From Alteromonas gilva (GTDB taxonomy: Bacteria > Pseudomonadota > Gammaproteobacteria > Enterobacterales > Alteromonadaceae), in NCBI RefSeq assembly GCF_028595265.1, contig NZ_JAQQXP010000002.1, positions 561,063 to 625,062 on the forward strand: DNA of 64,000 nucleotides. Direction: 5' to 3'. The translations under genes were made by a program, and so were the position numbers. Below the pieces are notes generated by a model, which worked only from the letters and a program-made list of their open reading frames with translations, was not told the origin of the DNA and did not search any database. This document shows positions 24,566 to 33,360 of the stretch, piece by piece. Each line of letters opens with the position of its first letter. Position 1 is the first letter of the stretch.

Positions 24566-25768
24566 ATGTTTGAAAATAAACACAGTATTACACTTTTATT
24601 CAATGCCAATAAAATTTATGACAGACGCATTATTGCCGGTGTAGGTGAATACCTGCAAACATCCAAAGTTGACTGGGATTTATACCTCGAAGAAGATTTC
24701 ATGGCACGCTTGGATCACCTCGATGAATGGAGCGGTGACGGAATTATTGCCGACTATGATAATCCGGAAATTCAGGCCGCGCTGCACAAAGCGAAAGTAC
24801 CGGTAGTGGGGATTGGTGGCTCATATGAAAACACCGAGGAGTACCCGGATGTCCCTTATGTTGCCACTGATAATTATGCCCTGGTGCAGGCAGCCTTTGA
24901 GCACCTGCGTCAAAAAGGTATCCAGCGTTTTGCGTTTTATGGTGCGCCGGTGGATGAACATCATCGCTGGGCTCAGCAGCGCGAGAACGCGGTACTGGAG
25001 ATAACCCGCGAACAAGGCTATGACTGTCATGTTTATCGTGGTCATCCGGTACGTCCTGAAACCTGGCAATATACCACTAAGCGTTTGGCGGACTGGTTAC
25101 GCAGTTTGCCGACCCCAATCGGCATTATTGCTGTAACAGACTCGCGGGCCCGGCATTTATTACAGGTATGCGATCACATCGGTATGTTAATTCCAGACCG
25201 GATGTCGGTTATCGGTATCGATGATGATGAGCTGGCCCGCTACCTGAGCCGGGTGAGTTTAAGCTCGGTACGTCAGGGCTGTTTTGAAATGGGCGTTCAG
25301 GCGGCAAAAACATTGCATAGAATGTTAAAGGGGCATAATCAACCCCGTAAGCCGGTGCTGATTCCGCCCGAGTGTGTTGCAGAACGTCAGTCTACTGACT
25401 TTAAAGCTATCAGCGATCCACACGTGATGCAGGCGATGCATTACATTCGTCAAAATGCATGTCGTGGCATAAAAGTCGATCAGGTGCTCGATTATGTGGG
25501 GGTATCACGTTCAAATCTGGAGCATCGCTTCAAAGAAGAGCGCGGACACAGTATCCATACCGAAATACACAACGAAAAATTGGGGCGGGCATGTAAGATG
25601 CTCGAAAACAGCGATGAAGCTACCGCCCATATAGCCAAAATTTGCGGCTATCCTTCGTTACAGTATATGTATGCGGTATTCAAAAAGCACTTTGACCAAA
25701 CGCCTAAGGAGTATCGTGATGCTAAACGAGATAAAGACGAGCCCGGCTTTTCACTCAAAGTATCCTGA
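24566..25768 (+). CDS. xylR: XylR, AraC-family xylose-responsive regulator
   Basis: A 400-residue regulator like E. coli XylR (about 392 aa). Residues 7-275 form a LacI/periplasmic-binding-type ligand domain (SITLLFNANKIYDRRIIAG, then PDRMSVIGIDDDELARYLS). Residues 295-388 form an AraC double helix-turn-helix (GIKVDQVLDYVGVSRSNLEH, ... IAKICGYPSLQYMYAVFKKH). It binds D-xylose and activates xylose genes. The ATG at 24566 follows GGAGCAG; the open frame extends 25 codons further upstream without homologous sequence. It is divergent from xylBA and upstream of the GH43-GH115 operon, and it is the only dedicated regulator in the locus. Confidence 0.93.
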   Translation: MFENKHSITLLFNANKIYDRRIIAGVGEYLQTSKVDWDLYLEEDFMARLDHLDEWSGDGIIADYDNPEIQAALHKAKVPVVGIGGSYENTEEYPDVPYVATDNYALVQAAFEHLRQKGIQRFAFYGAPVDEHHRWAQQRENAVLEITREQGYDCHVYRGHPVRPETWQYTTKRLADWLRSLPTPIGIIAVTDSRARHLLQVCDHIGMLIPDRMSVIGIDDDELARYLSRVSLSSVRQGCFEMGVQAAKTLHRMLKGHNQPRKPVLIPPECVAERQSTDFKAISDPHVMQAMHYIRQNACRGIKVDQVLDYVGVSRSNLEHRFKEERGHSIHTEIHNEKLGRACKMLENSDEATAHIAKICGYPSLQYMYAVFKKHFDQTPKEYRDAKRDKDEPGFSLKVS

Positions 25769-25823
25769 AAGGCAATCAGTCACGCCAGGGATAAACCTGA
25801 CAGCTAGCCGAAACGGCCCGTAA

Positions 25824-25869
25824 GTTCCTATCACAGCAGCGACCGCTTAGTCCGTGTAGTGATAGGAAC
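25824..25869. repeat. Inverted repeat after xylR
   Basis: GTTCCTATCAC and GTGATAGGAAC are perfect 11-nt inverted arms separated by 24 nt. No T-run follows on either strand, so it is not a standard terminator. It lies in the 247-nt gap before the GH43 gene and could be an RNA structure or a regulator site. Confidence 0.5.
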
Positions 25870-25912
25870 AAGCCAGTCATTCCTTCATTGAGTGGTTGTT
25901 TACAAATACTTC

Positions 25913-25925
25913 ACAAAAAACGCAA
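25913..25925. promoter_or_regulatory. Fourth XylR-like motif copy upstream of the GH43-GH115 operon
   Basis: ACAAAAAACGCAA differs at one base from ACAAAAAACACAA on the minus strand in front of xylA. It lies 103 nt before the GH43 start. Confidence 0.4.
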
Positions 25926-26015
25926 ATCTGATTGGGGTTTTTCATAACGGCACCGCGTTGAAGCCGGCCAAGCTTTAACGTTAAATGCATGCATGTTTAA
26001 ACACAGAGAATGTTT

Positions 26016-27689
26016 ATGAAACAGCGTGTTATATTTTCATCGATAGTTGCCGGGTTATGTTTATTGGGCTGTCAGTCCCAGTCAGAGTTGCCGTTGTACA
26101 ATGAGAGCGATAAATCACAGGTCACCTTCGACTGGTTTGAGTATTCAACACCCAATAATCGTCCTGCTGCTCCCCCCGGTGAGTTTGCCAATCCCGTACT
26201 GCCCGGGTTTTACCCCGACCCATCGATAACTAAAAAGGGTGATAATTACTATCTCACCACTTCATCATTCAGCTATACGCCAGGCTTGCCTATTCTGCGT
26301 AGTAGTAATCTTACCGACTGGACGCTGATTGGTTACGCGCTGGACCGCGAAGACCAAATGCAGTTTGCCGGAGCAGGGATTTCGCGCGGTATTTTTGCTC
26401 CAACCATTCGTTATCACGACGGTCTGTTTTATATCATTACTACCTCAGTAGACAATGGTGGCAATTTTATTATCACCGCGTCAGATCCGACCGGTCCCTG
26501 GTCTGAGCCTGTTTGGTTGCCTGAGGTGGGTGGAATCGATCCGGATATCTTCTTTGACGACGATGGTCGTGTGTATATTACGCACAATGAGGCGCCCCCG
26601 GGAGAGCCGCTTTATGACGGACATCGTGCTATTTGGATGTGGGAGTACGATCCTGAAACTCAGAAGGTGCTCCCGGATAGTCGCCAATTATTGGTAAACG
26701 GTGGTGTGGATCTTAGTAAGCAACCGATTTGGATTGAGGCGCCACACATCTATAAAATCAATGGCTGGTATTATCTGTCGTGCGCTGAGGGCGGTACCGG
26801 ACCGCAGCATTCACAAGTGGTATTTCGCAGTCGTTCGCTGGATAAGCCCTTTGTACCTTATGAAAATAACCCTATCCTTACTCAGCGTGACTTAAGCTAC
26901 CCTCGACCCAATCCTGTGGATACGGCCGGGCATGCCGATTTTATCCAAACCGATGCCGGTGAATGGTGGGCCGTATTTTTAGGCACCCGTCCATATGCCA
27001 ATTACCTGTATAATACGGGGCGTGATACCTTTTTGTTACCCGTAGAGTGGCGCAATGAATGGCCGCACATCCTGCCGCCTGAAACACCTATCGCCCCTAC
27101 AATTAAAAGACCGGCGGGCACGCAAAAACAGCCAGGCACCGACTTTTATGACTGGTCTGACAGTTTTGATGGCAACGCGTTAAGCCTTCGCTGGCAGGCG
27201 CCGCGTGAGTTTGACCGGCGTTGGGCAAGCATTGAAAACGGAGCACTAACACTCTCACCACTGGCAAACCCGCTGTATAGCAGAGCCAAAGTCAGTTATC
27301 TGGGAACACATCAGGCAGCCGCTTCTTTTGCCGCCAGTACTGAGTTAACAATGGCGGCCGATTCAACAACAACGGCCGGACTTGCTGCGTTCCAAAGTGC
27401 CGATTATCACTATTTCCTGGGGCTACGCCCAGTGAATGGTCGTTATCAGGCGTTTGTTGAGCAGGTGGTTGACGGTCAGGTGTCAGTGGTCGCAGAGCAA
27501 AACCTGGCAGTGGCATTGGGCCAGCCCGTCACAATTAAGATTCACGGTGAAGGCGCGGCCATTGAATTTGCTGTAAAACAAGGCGATGACTGGCTGGCAA
27601 TTGGCGAGCCACAGGATGCGACCTGGTTAAGTACTCAAAAAGCAGGTGGTTTTGTGGGCACTACTATTGGTATGCATGCCAGACAATAA
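26016..27689 (+). CDS. GH43 beta-xylosidase/arabinofuranosidase with C-terminal beta-sandwich, lipoprotein
   Basis: A 557-residue lipoprotein (LCLLGC). The five-bladed GH43 propeller spans about residues 50-345: catalytic base in LPGFYPDPSI, pKa-modulating Asp in GGIDPDIFFDDDG, acid Glu in IEAPHIYKING. A GH43_C2-type concanavalin-like domain (about 375-555) follows. Two-domain members are exo-acting beta-xylosidases or arabinofuranosidases. The ATG at 26016 is favoured because AGAGA is well spaced; ATG 26010 is a close alternative. It forms an operon with GH115 (12-nt gap), so side-chain and backbone removal from xylo-oligosaccharides in the periplasm is likely. Confidence 0.9.
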   Translation: MKQRVIFSSIVAGLCLLGCQSQSELPLYNESDKSQVTFDWFEYSTPNNRPAAPPGEFANPVLPGFYPDPSITKKGDNYYLTTSSFSYTPGLPILRSSNLTDWTLIGYALDREDQMQFAGAGISRGIFAPTIRYHDGLFYIITTSVDNGGNFIITASDPTGPWSEPVWLPEVGGIDPDIFFDDDGRVYITHNEAPPGEPLYDGHRAIWMWEYDPETQKVLPDSRQLLVNGGVDLSKQPIWIEAPHIYKINGWYYLSCAEGGTGPQHSQVVFRSRSLDKPFVPYENNPILTQRDLSYPRPNPVDTAGHADFIQTDAGEWWAVFLGTRPYANYLYNTGRDTFLLPVEWRNEWPHILPPETPIAPTIKRPAGTQKQPGTDFYDWSDSFDGNALSLRWQAPREFDRRWASIENGALTLSPLANPLYSRAKVSYLGTHQAAASFAASTELTMAADSTTTAGLAAFQSADYHYFLGLRPVNGRYQAFVEQVVDGQVSVVAEQNLAVALGQPVTIKIHGEGAAIEFAVKQGDDWLAIGEPQDATWLSTQKAGGFVGTTIGMHARQ

Positions 27690-27701
27690 AGGTAGCAAAA
27701 A

Positions 27702-30545
27702 ATGTTGAAATTCTTAGCCAGCGCAGCGTTGTTATGCGCAAGCTTTATCGTCAGTGCCAGTGGTTATGTCACCCATATCGGGCAACCAGGTGATCTGACA
27801 CTGGCAGATACCAATAAGCGGCAAACGGCGACGATTTGGGTTGATGCGCAGGCCAATACCGGCATTAAAATGGCTGCCAGGTCGCTCCAGCAGGATATTG
27901 CCCGGGTTACCGGGTTAACCCCGGTCTTGACCTCTGACATTAGTGATCTGGCAGGGCAGGTGGTTATTGTGGGTGAGCGGGGGCACTCAGCGTTGGTTGA
28001 CCGGTTAATTGATGCTGATAAGCTCGCGGTAATGGCCGGGTCAGATAAATGGGAGGGCTACCAGCTCAACCATATTACAAACCCGCTGCCCGGCGTTGAA
28101 CAGGCCTGGGTGATCAGTGGCTACGATCGGCGCGGGGTGATTTTTGGCATTTATGACCTGAGTGAAAAAATCGGCGTATCGCCCTGGCATTGGTGGGCGG
28201 ATGTGCCGGTACAGAATCACGAAAAGCTGTTTATCAGGGCCGGTACGGCATTAAGTGATGCACCTAAAGTAAAGTACCGGGGCATTTTCCTGAATGACGA
28301 AGCGCCAGCACTGACGGGTATGGTGCATGAACAATTCGGTGGCTACAATGCGCAATTTTATCAGCATGTGTTTGAGCTGCTGCTGCGTTTAAAGGCTAAC
28401 TTTTTGTGGCCGGCGATGTGGAATAACGCGTTTGCTGATGACGATCCACAAAATATGTACCTGGCTAACGACATGGGTATTGTGATGAGCACATCTCATC
28501 ACGAGCCCATGATGCGCGCCGACAAAGAGTGGAACCGCTATGGCAAGGGGGCCTGGGAGTATTCTACTAACCCTGAAGAGCTGTATAAGTTTTGGGTAGA
28601 AGGTGCCAAACGCTATAAGGATAAAGAGGGGATTTTTACGCTGGGTATGCGCGGTCAGGCAGACACGCCCATGAGCGAAGGCGAAAATATCGGCCTGCTT
28701 GAGAAAATCGTCCACGACCAGCGCGAAATACTATCTGACGTAATGGATAAACCACTCAGTGAAGTACCGCAGGTGTGGGCATTGTACAAAGAGGTTCAGG
28801 GGTTTTACGAGCGGGGCATGCGGGTACCGGATGATGTGACCTTATTGTGGGCCGATGATAATGCCGGTAACGTGCGGCGCCTGCCTACCCAAACAGAGCG
28901 AGAGCGCAGTGGTGGCGCCGGGGTATATTACCACTTTGACTATGTGGGCGGTCCACGCTCCTATCGTTGGATCAATACTGTGCCACTTGGCAAAGTGTGG
29001 GAGCAGATGAACCTGTCGTGGGAATATGGCGCAGATCAAATCTGGATTACCAATGTGGGTGATTTAAAGCCAATGGAGTTGCCGATCAGTTTCTTTTTGG
29101 CCCAGGCCTGGGATCCGGAGCGTTTTGATGCGCAATCACCCGCGCGGTTTACCCATCAATGGGCGTCACAACAGTTTAACGGTCAGTATACTAACGAAAT
29201 CACCTCGTTACTCAATACTTATACGTTGCAAAATGGCCGCCGCAAACCCGAATCCTTAAGTCCTGATACGTTTAGTGTTTTTAACTATCACGAAGCAAAA
29301 CGGATAAGCCTGACCCTGGCAGAGGCCGCTGATTTGGCCGAGTCAGTTTATCAGCAAATTGATAGCGAATATCAGGATGCGTTTTTCCAGTTGGTAGCCC
29401 ATCCGGTATGGGCTACTCAGGCGGTGTTTGAACTGAATCACAGCCAGGCACTGAATGCCCTTTATGCCGGGCAAGACAGGGCAACAACCTCAGCCATGGC
29501 CGCTAAGGTCAATGCCTGGTTTGAACGTGATGCGGCGCTGACCAGGCAATACCACAGCATTCAGGACGGCAAGTGGAATCACATGATGTCACAACCCCAT
29601 ATTGGCTATGTGCACTGGAACAATCCGCCCGCCAATATCCCGCCCGTCGTGCATACCAAGGCACTGGCTGAACCGGCGGTGGCGAATATGGGGGTTGCAG
29701 TGGAAGGCAGCGCTGCCTACTGGCCGGCTTCGGATGAGCTGGCGTTACCAACGTTTACACCATTTGGTGAGGCGGAGCGTACGCTGACTGTCTATAACCG
29801 CCAGGCTAAACCGTTTGACTGGACAGCAACAGTGTCTCAGCCCTGGGTTATTTTGTCGGCAGAGCAGGGCACCGTCACTGGGGATACCAATGTGGCAGTT
29901 GCCATCGACTGGTCGCAGTTGAAAACCGGTCATCATACAGCAACTATCAATGTCAAAGGCACCGGCTGGGGGGGCGCCAACGTCCGGGTGCTGGCACACA
30001 AACCGGAAATTACCCAGCGCCCGGCCGCCGGCGATTTTCTTGAAGCTGATGGCTACGTCGCGATCAACGCCAGTAATGGGGTGGTGACATCCAATGCTAC
30101 AGGCAGTTGGCAGAAAGTCGCTTTGCACGGGCGTACCGGCGCAGCAATGCAAGCTGCATTGCCGCCCTATACCAGCCTGAAGCCTGCTGAGGCGCCGGCA
30201 CTTGAGTTTCCGGTGTTCTTTACCTCAACCGGTGAGTTTCCGGTCAGCTTGCAGCTATCGCCATCGCTGCCGTTTGACAGCACAACCGGAATTAAAGTGG
30301 CAGTTGAACTGGACGGCAGGCATGTGGCGACACTTGCGCTGCCATCTCAGAAAGATAAACAGGCCTGGGCCGATGGTGTGATGGATAACATTAAACATCT
30401 CACTACATCTATTGAGGTAGAGACAAGCGGCCGTCACAGTTTGTCAGTAAAGGCATTAACACCTGGCGCGGTGCTGCAACGCATAATCATTGATACCGGT
30501 GGTTTAAAACCCAGTTACATGGGGCCTTTGGAGCGGCGCAAATAG
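27702..30545 (+). CDS. GH115 xylan alpha-1,2-glucuronidase
   Basis: A 947-residue exported enzyme (signal peptide 1-19, SASG). Domain order as in characterised GH115 proteins: an N-terminal alpha/beta domain (about 25-170), a TIM barrel (about 190-500; KVKYRGIFLNDEAPALTGM, LLLRLKANFLWPAMW, WADDNAGNVRRLP, DQIWITNVGDLKPME), a helical domain (510-640), and C-terminal beta domains from about 660. GH115 removes (4-O-methyl-)glucuronic acid from internal xylose units of long glucuronoxylan, unlike GH67, which needs a terminal residue. AAAGGTAGC precedes the ATG. It pairs functionally with the CE15 gene and with the TRAP-ManD genes that could use the released acid. Confidence 0.94.
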   Translation: MLKFLASAALLCASFIVSASGYVTHIGQPGDLTLADTNKRQTATIWVDAQANTGIKMAARSLQQDIARVTGLTPVLTSDISDLAGQVVIVGERGHSALVDRLIDADKLAVMAGSDKWEGYQLNHITNPLPGVEQAWVISGYDRRGVIFGIYDLSEKIGVSPWHWWADVPVQNHEKLFIRAGTALSDAPKVKYRGIFLNDEAPALTGMVHEQFGGYNAQFYQHVFELLLRLKANFLWPAMWNNAFADDDPQNMYLANDMGIVMSTSHHEPMMRADKEWNRYGKGAWEYSTNPEELYKFWVEGAKRYKDKEGIFTLGMRGQADTPMSEGENIGLLEKIVHDQREILSDVMDKPLSEVPQVWALYKEVQGFYERGMRVPDDVTLLWADDNAGNVRRLPTQTERERSGGAGVYYHFDYVGGPRSYRWINTVPLGKVWEQMNLSWEYGADQIWITNVGDLKPMELPISFFLAQAWDPERFDAQSPARFTHQWASQQFNGQYTNEITSLLNTYTLQNGRRKPESLSPDTFSVFNYHEAKRISLTLAEAADLAESVYQQIDSEYQDAFFQLVAHPVWATQAVFELNHSQALNALYAGQDRATTSAMAAKVNAWFERDAALTRQYHSIQDGKWNHMMSQPHIGYVHWNNPPANIPPVVHTKALAEPAVANMGVAVEGSAAYWPASDELALPTFTPFGEAERTLTVYNRQAKPFDWTATVSQPWVILSAEQGTVTGDTNVAVAIDWSQLKTGHHTATINVKGTGWGGANVRVLAHKPEITQRPAAGDFLEADGYVAINASNGVVTSNATGSWQKVALHGRTGAAMQAALPPYTSLKPAEAPALEFPVFFTSTGEFPVSLQLSPSLPFDSTTGIKVAVELDGRHVATLALPSQKDKQAWADGVMDNIKHLTTSIEVETSGRHSLSVKALTPGAVLQRIIIDTGGLKPSYMGPLERRK

Positions 30546-30581
30546 TGTCGCTCTAATCGGTATGATTTACGCTCATCTGTA

Positions 30582-30619
30582 AGCAAACATCCCGGCCCGT
30601 ATGGGCTGGGATGTTTGCT
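30582..30619. terminator. Bidirectional terminator between convergent genes
   Basis: The arms AGCAAACATCCC and GGGATGTTTGCT (12 bp) have an inner GCCC/GGGC extension. It lies between the GH115 stop and the stop of the metallo-hydrolase gene. Confidence 0.8.
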
Positions 30620-30620
30620 C

Positions 30621-31703
30621 TTAAAACTTGACCTGTTCACCTTCGTTTAAGATATACAGCGGCGTGTCTGATGCCAGTCGTTCTTTCATAGTAAGCAGGC
30701 GAAACAGCGCTGAATGGGATGTTTTATCGCCCATTTGCCAACTATAGTTGCCATACCCCCATGGCACCATCACTTTGCATCTGAGCTCTGTGGCGGCGGT
30801 AAGGGCGTCCTCTGGCGTGGTGTGCACCTGTCGATACCAGTCAGGGGATTCCTCGCTAAAATACGAGGCGATGGGAATTAAACACACATCAATACTGCCA
30901 AACCTGTCGGCGATTTGTTTAAAGTGCGGCGAGTAGCCGGTGTCGCCAGCAAAATACAGTGTGTTGCCGTCTTTTTCCAATAACCAGCCGCCCCATAGTG
31001 TGGTGTTTTCGTCTTCGTATAAATAGGGCACGACGATACGATTACTGAAATGGTGAGCCGGCACAAAGTGCGCGGTAACATCCCCTATTGTTTTACTGGC
31101 ATACCAGGCCATTTCAGCTATTTTAAAACCACCCTTCGGAAAATGCGCGGCAAACCCCAGTGGCGTTAAAAACCGGGTGTTGCGAGCAAAGGCGTCGATG
31201 TCGCTTTTGTTGAAGTGATCGTAATGAATATGAGAGTACATCACTGCATCGGTTTGCCAGAATAAATCATCTGCAGGCTGTGCGGGCTCCCTTCGGTTGA
31301 AGCCGGCGGCAAGACGAAATGCCCAGTTAACCGGCCAGTCAAACTGACCAAATACCGGATCGAACAAAAACTGCTGGCCGCTTTCTGTATTGATTTGAAA
31401 CGATGCGTGGCCTATCCATTTCACTGTAAAACCTGCGTTGATGCTCAGTTCCGGGTTATCCCCGGTATAAGTACAGTCTTGCATGTGAGCATGACAGGCA
31501 ATGTTTTTCTGTGGTTGGTAGCAGTCTTCGTTACAAGTCACCGGGTAATCGGTATTTCTGGCAAATAAATTAACAAAGCGATCTTCATAGCCTTGCACCT
31601 TAGAATACCGCAGAACGTTTGCGTCCGGGGTAATTTGTTGGACAGTGTTATTCACACTGCATGCGTTTAAACATAGCGCTAAGAGGAGCATGACGCGTTT
31701 CAA
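30621..31703 (-). CDS. Metallo-beta-lactamase-fold lipoprotein, NAPE-PLD/UlaG-like
   Basis: A 360-residue lipoprotein (LCLNAC) with a metallo-hydrolase core: WIGHASFQI, the metal-binding SHIHYDHFN (HxHxDH), HFVPAHHF, YFAGDTGYSP and a C-terminal VPWGYGNYSW. The order matches the NAPE-PLD-like subgroup of hydrolases of phosphodiesters or lactones. A four-cysteine N-terminal patch (TCNEDCYQP, CHAHMQDC) may form disulfides in the periplasm. It interrupts the xylan genes and has no obvious link to them; a phospholipid or sugar-lactone substrate is possible but unproven. Confidence 0.82.
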   Translation of the reverse strand: MKRVMLLLALCLNACSVNNTVQQITPDANVLRYSKVQGYEDRFVNLFARNTDYPVTCNEDCYQPQKNIACHAHMQDCTYTGDNPELSINAGFTVKWIGHASFQINTESGQQFLFDPVFGQFDWPVNWAFRLAAGFNRREPAQPADDLFWQTDAVMYSHIHYDHFNKSDIDAFARNTRFLTPLGFAAHFPKGGFKIAEMAWYASKTIGDVTAHFVPAHHFSNRIVVPYLYEDENTTLWGGWLLEKDGNTLYFAGDTGYSPHFKQIADRFGSIDVCLIPIASYFSEESPDWYRQVHTTPEDALTAATELRCKVMVPWGYGNYSWQMGDKTSHSALFRLLTMKERLASDTPLYILNEGEQVKF

Positions 31704-31856
31704 GGGGATTCCTTACCATTCATTCTAAGTTATCGGCGGCTAGCGGCTGACGATGGCAGAAGTTTACCAGCAAGCGGCGACGTAACGAAGTGAGTGGCGA
31801 TCGCAAATGTGTAACTAAACATATCTCAGGTGATGTCGTTACTGATGAGCTCTCAG

Positions 31857-31886
31857 GTAAAAAAAAGCCAGCGCACAAGCGCTGGC
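31857..31886 (-). terminator. Terminator after the xylose symporter gene
   Basis: The stem GCCAGCGC/GCGCTGGC has an ACAA loop (TTGT on the minus strand), followed on that strand by a run of eight T. Confidence 0.88.
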
Positions 31887-31929
31887 AATTTCTGTCTGTA
31901 GTTATTGTTATAGTGCGGGAGTCGGTAAG

Positions 31930-33360
31930 CTAGCCCTGCATTTGTTCGAGTTCTTTGCCTTTGGTCTCGTTGATAAACTTGATCACGAAGATCACCGATA
32001 GGCAAGCAAAGATCGCATAGATGCCATAAGCACCACCCAGGCCAATACCTGCGAGCAGAATTGGGAAGCTAATAGTGATTAAGAAGTTTGACGACCACTG
32101 AACCAAGCCACTGACGGCTAAACCTGAACCACGAATTTGGTTAGGGAACATTTCGCCAAGCATTACCCACATTACCGGGCCCCAGGACATATTAAAGAAG
32201 AACACGTACAGGTTAGCAGCAACCAATGCCGTGGTTCCCCAGTCGCCCAGAATAAGCTTGCCATCAGGACCTTGTGAGGCGTTTAAGAATGCTACCACCA
32301 TGGTGCCAAGCGTAATCGTCATGCCGATAGAGCCCCACTTAAGCAGCGGCTTACGGCCAATTTTATCGATCACCAGCAGAGTCAGAATACAGGCAGCAAT
32401 ACTGATCGCACCGCTTAAAACGTTGATCAGCAATGCGTCGGCTTCAGAAAAACCCACGGCCTGCCACAGCACAGCACCGTAATAAAATACCACGTTGATT
32501 CCAACCAACTGCTGAAAAGCTGCCAGACCCAAACCTACCCACACAATAGGGCGAACCTTAGTGGTCGTTTTGTCGATGAGATCGCGAAGCTGTGGCGGAT
32601 GATCATCAGCCAGTGAATGCTCTATTTCGGCTAATTTCTTAGCAGCAGCACCTTCGCCAAGCAACCGGGCTAACACTTTCTCTGCTTTGGCAGATTTATT
32701 GTTAGACACCAAAAAGCGCGGGCTTTCAGGAATAAACCACAGCATCACAAAGAAAAGCGTGGCCGGAATGAGCTCAATCCAGAACATCCAGCGCCATGCT
32801 TCATAGTTTAACCATAACTCATTGGTTGAACCCTGAGCTTGTCCTGCCAGCATGTAGTTACTTAAAAATGCAGCGAACAAGCCACTGATAATAGCAATTT
32901 GCTGAATACTGGTGAGCATGCCGCGATAGCGGGCTGGCGATACCTCAGAAATATAGGCAGGTGCCATTACAGAGGCAGCACCAACAGCCAGGCCACCTAA
33001 TATGCGGTAGATAACAAACTCAAACGATGATGTTGCTACCCCTGAGCCCCAGGCACTGATTATAAACAACACCGATGCCACAATTAGCAGCGCGCGGCGC
33101 CCGTATTTGTCGGCGAAGCGTCCGGCAAAGAACGCACCTACCGCACAGCCAAGCAGCATGCTCGATACGTTAAAGCCGGTGCCGGCGCTTTCAGAATTAA
33201 ACGCCTGCTGCAGACCATCCACGGTTCCGTTAATCACGCCGCTGTCAAAGCCAAAAAGAAATCCGCCAATGGTGGCTACGATACTGATGAAAATGACAAA
33301 ACCGATATTTTCACCCGATGGCGCTTCAGCGGTATTTGACGTTGTTGCTGATTCAAGCAT
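31930..33360 (-). CDS. xylE: XylE-like D-xylose:H+ symporter (MFS sugar porter)
   Basis: A 476-residue inner-membrane transporter with 12 predicted helices and the sugar-porter signatures GGFLFGFDSGVING (TM1), GRFADKYGRRALL (loop 2-3), PESPRFLVSNNKSAKAEKVL (mid-loop) and QQLVGINVVFYYG (TM7). It imports a monosaccharide with protons; context with XylA/XylB/XylR points to D-xylose. Its ATG overlaps the stop of the upstream GH43 gene by one base (TAATG), so translation is coupled to release of xylose by that enzyme. Galactose or arabinose cannot be excluded from sequence alone. Confidence 0.88.
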   Translation of the reverse strand: MLESATTSNTAEAPSGENIGFVIFISIVATIGGFLFGFDSGVINGTVDGLQQAFNSESAGTGFNVSSMLLGCAVGAFFAGRFADKYGRRALLIVASVLFIISAWGSGVATSSFEFVIYRILGGLAVGAASVMAPAYISEVSPARYRGMLTSIQQIAIISGLFAAFLSNYMLAGQAQGSTNELWLNYEAWRWMFWIELIPATLFFVMLWFIPESPRFLVSNNKSAKAEKVLARLLGEGAAAKKLAEIEHSLADDHPPQLRDLIDKTTTKVRPIVWVGLGLAAFQQLVGINVVFYYGAVLWQAVGFSEADALLINVLSGAISIAACILTLLVIDKIGRKPLLKWGSIGMTITLGTMVVAFLNASQGPDGKLILGDWGTTALVAANLYVFFFNMSWGPVMWVMLGEMFPNQIRGSGLAVSGLVQWSSNFLITISFPILLAGIGLGGAYGIYAIFACLSVIFVIKFINETKGKELEQMQG

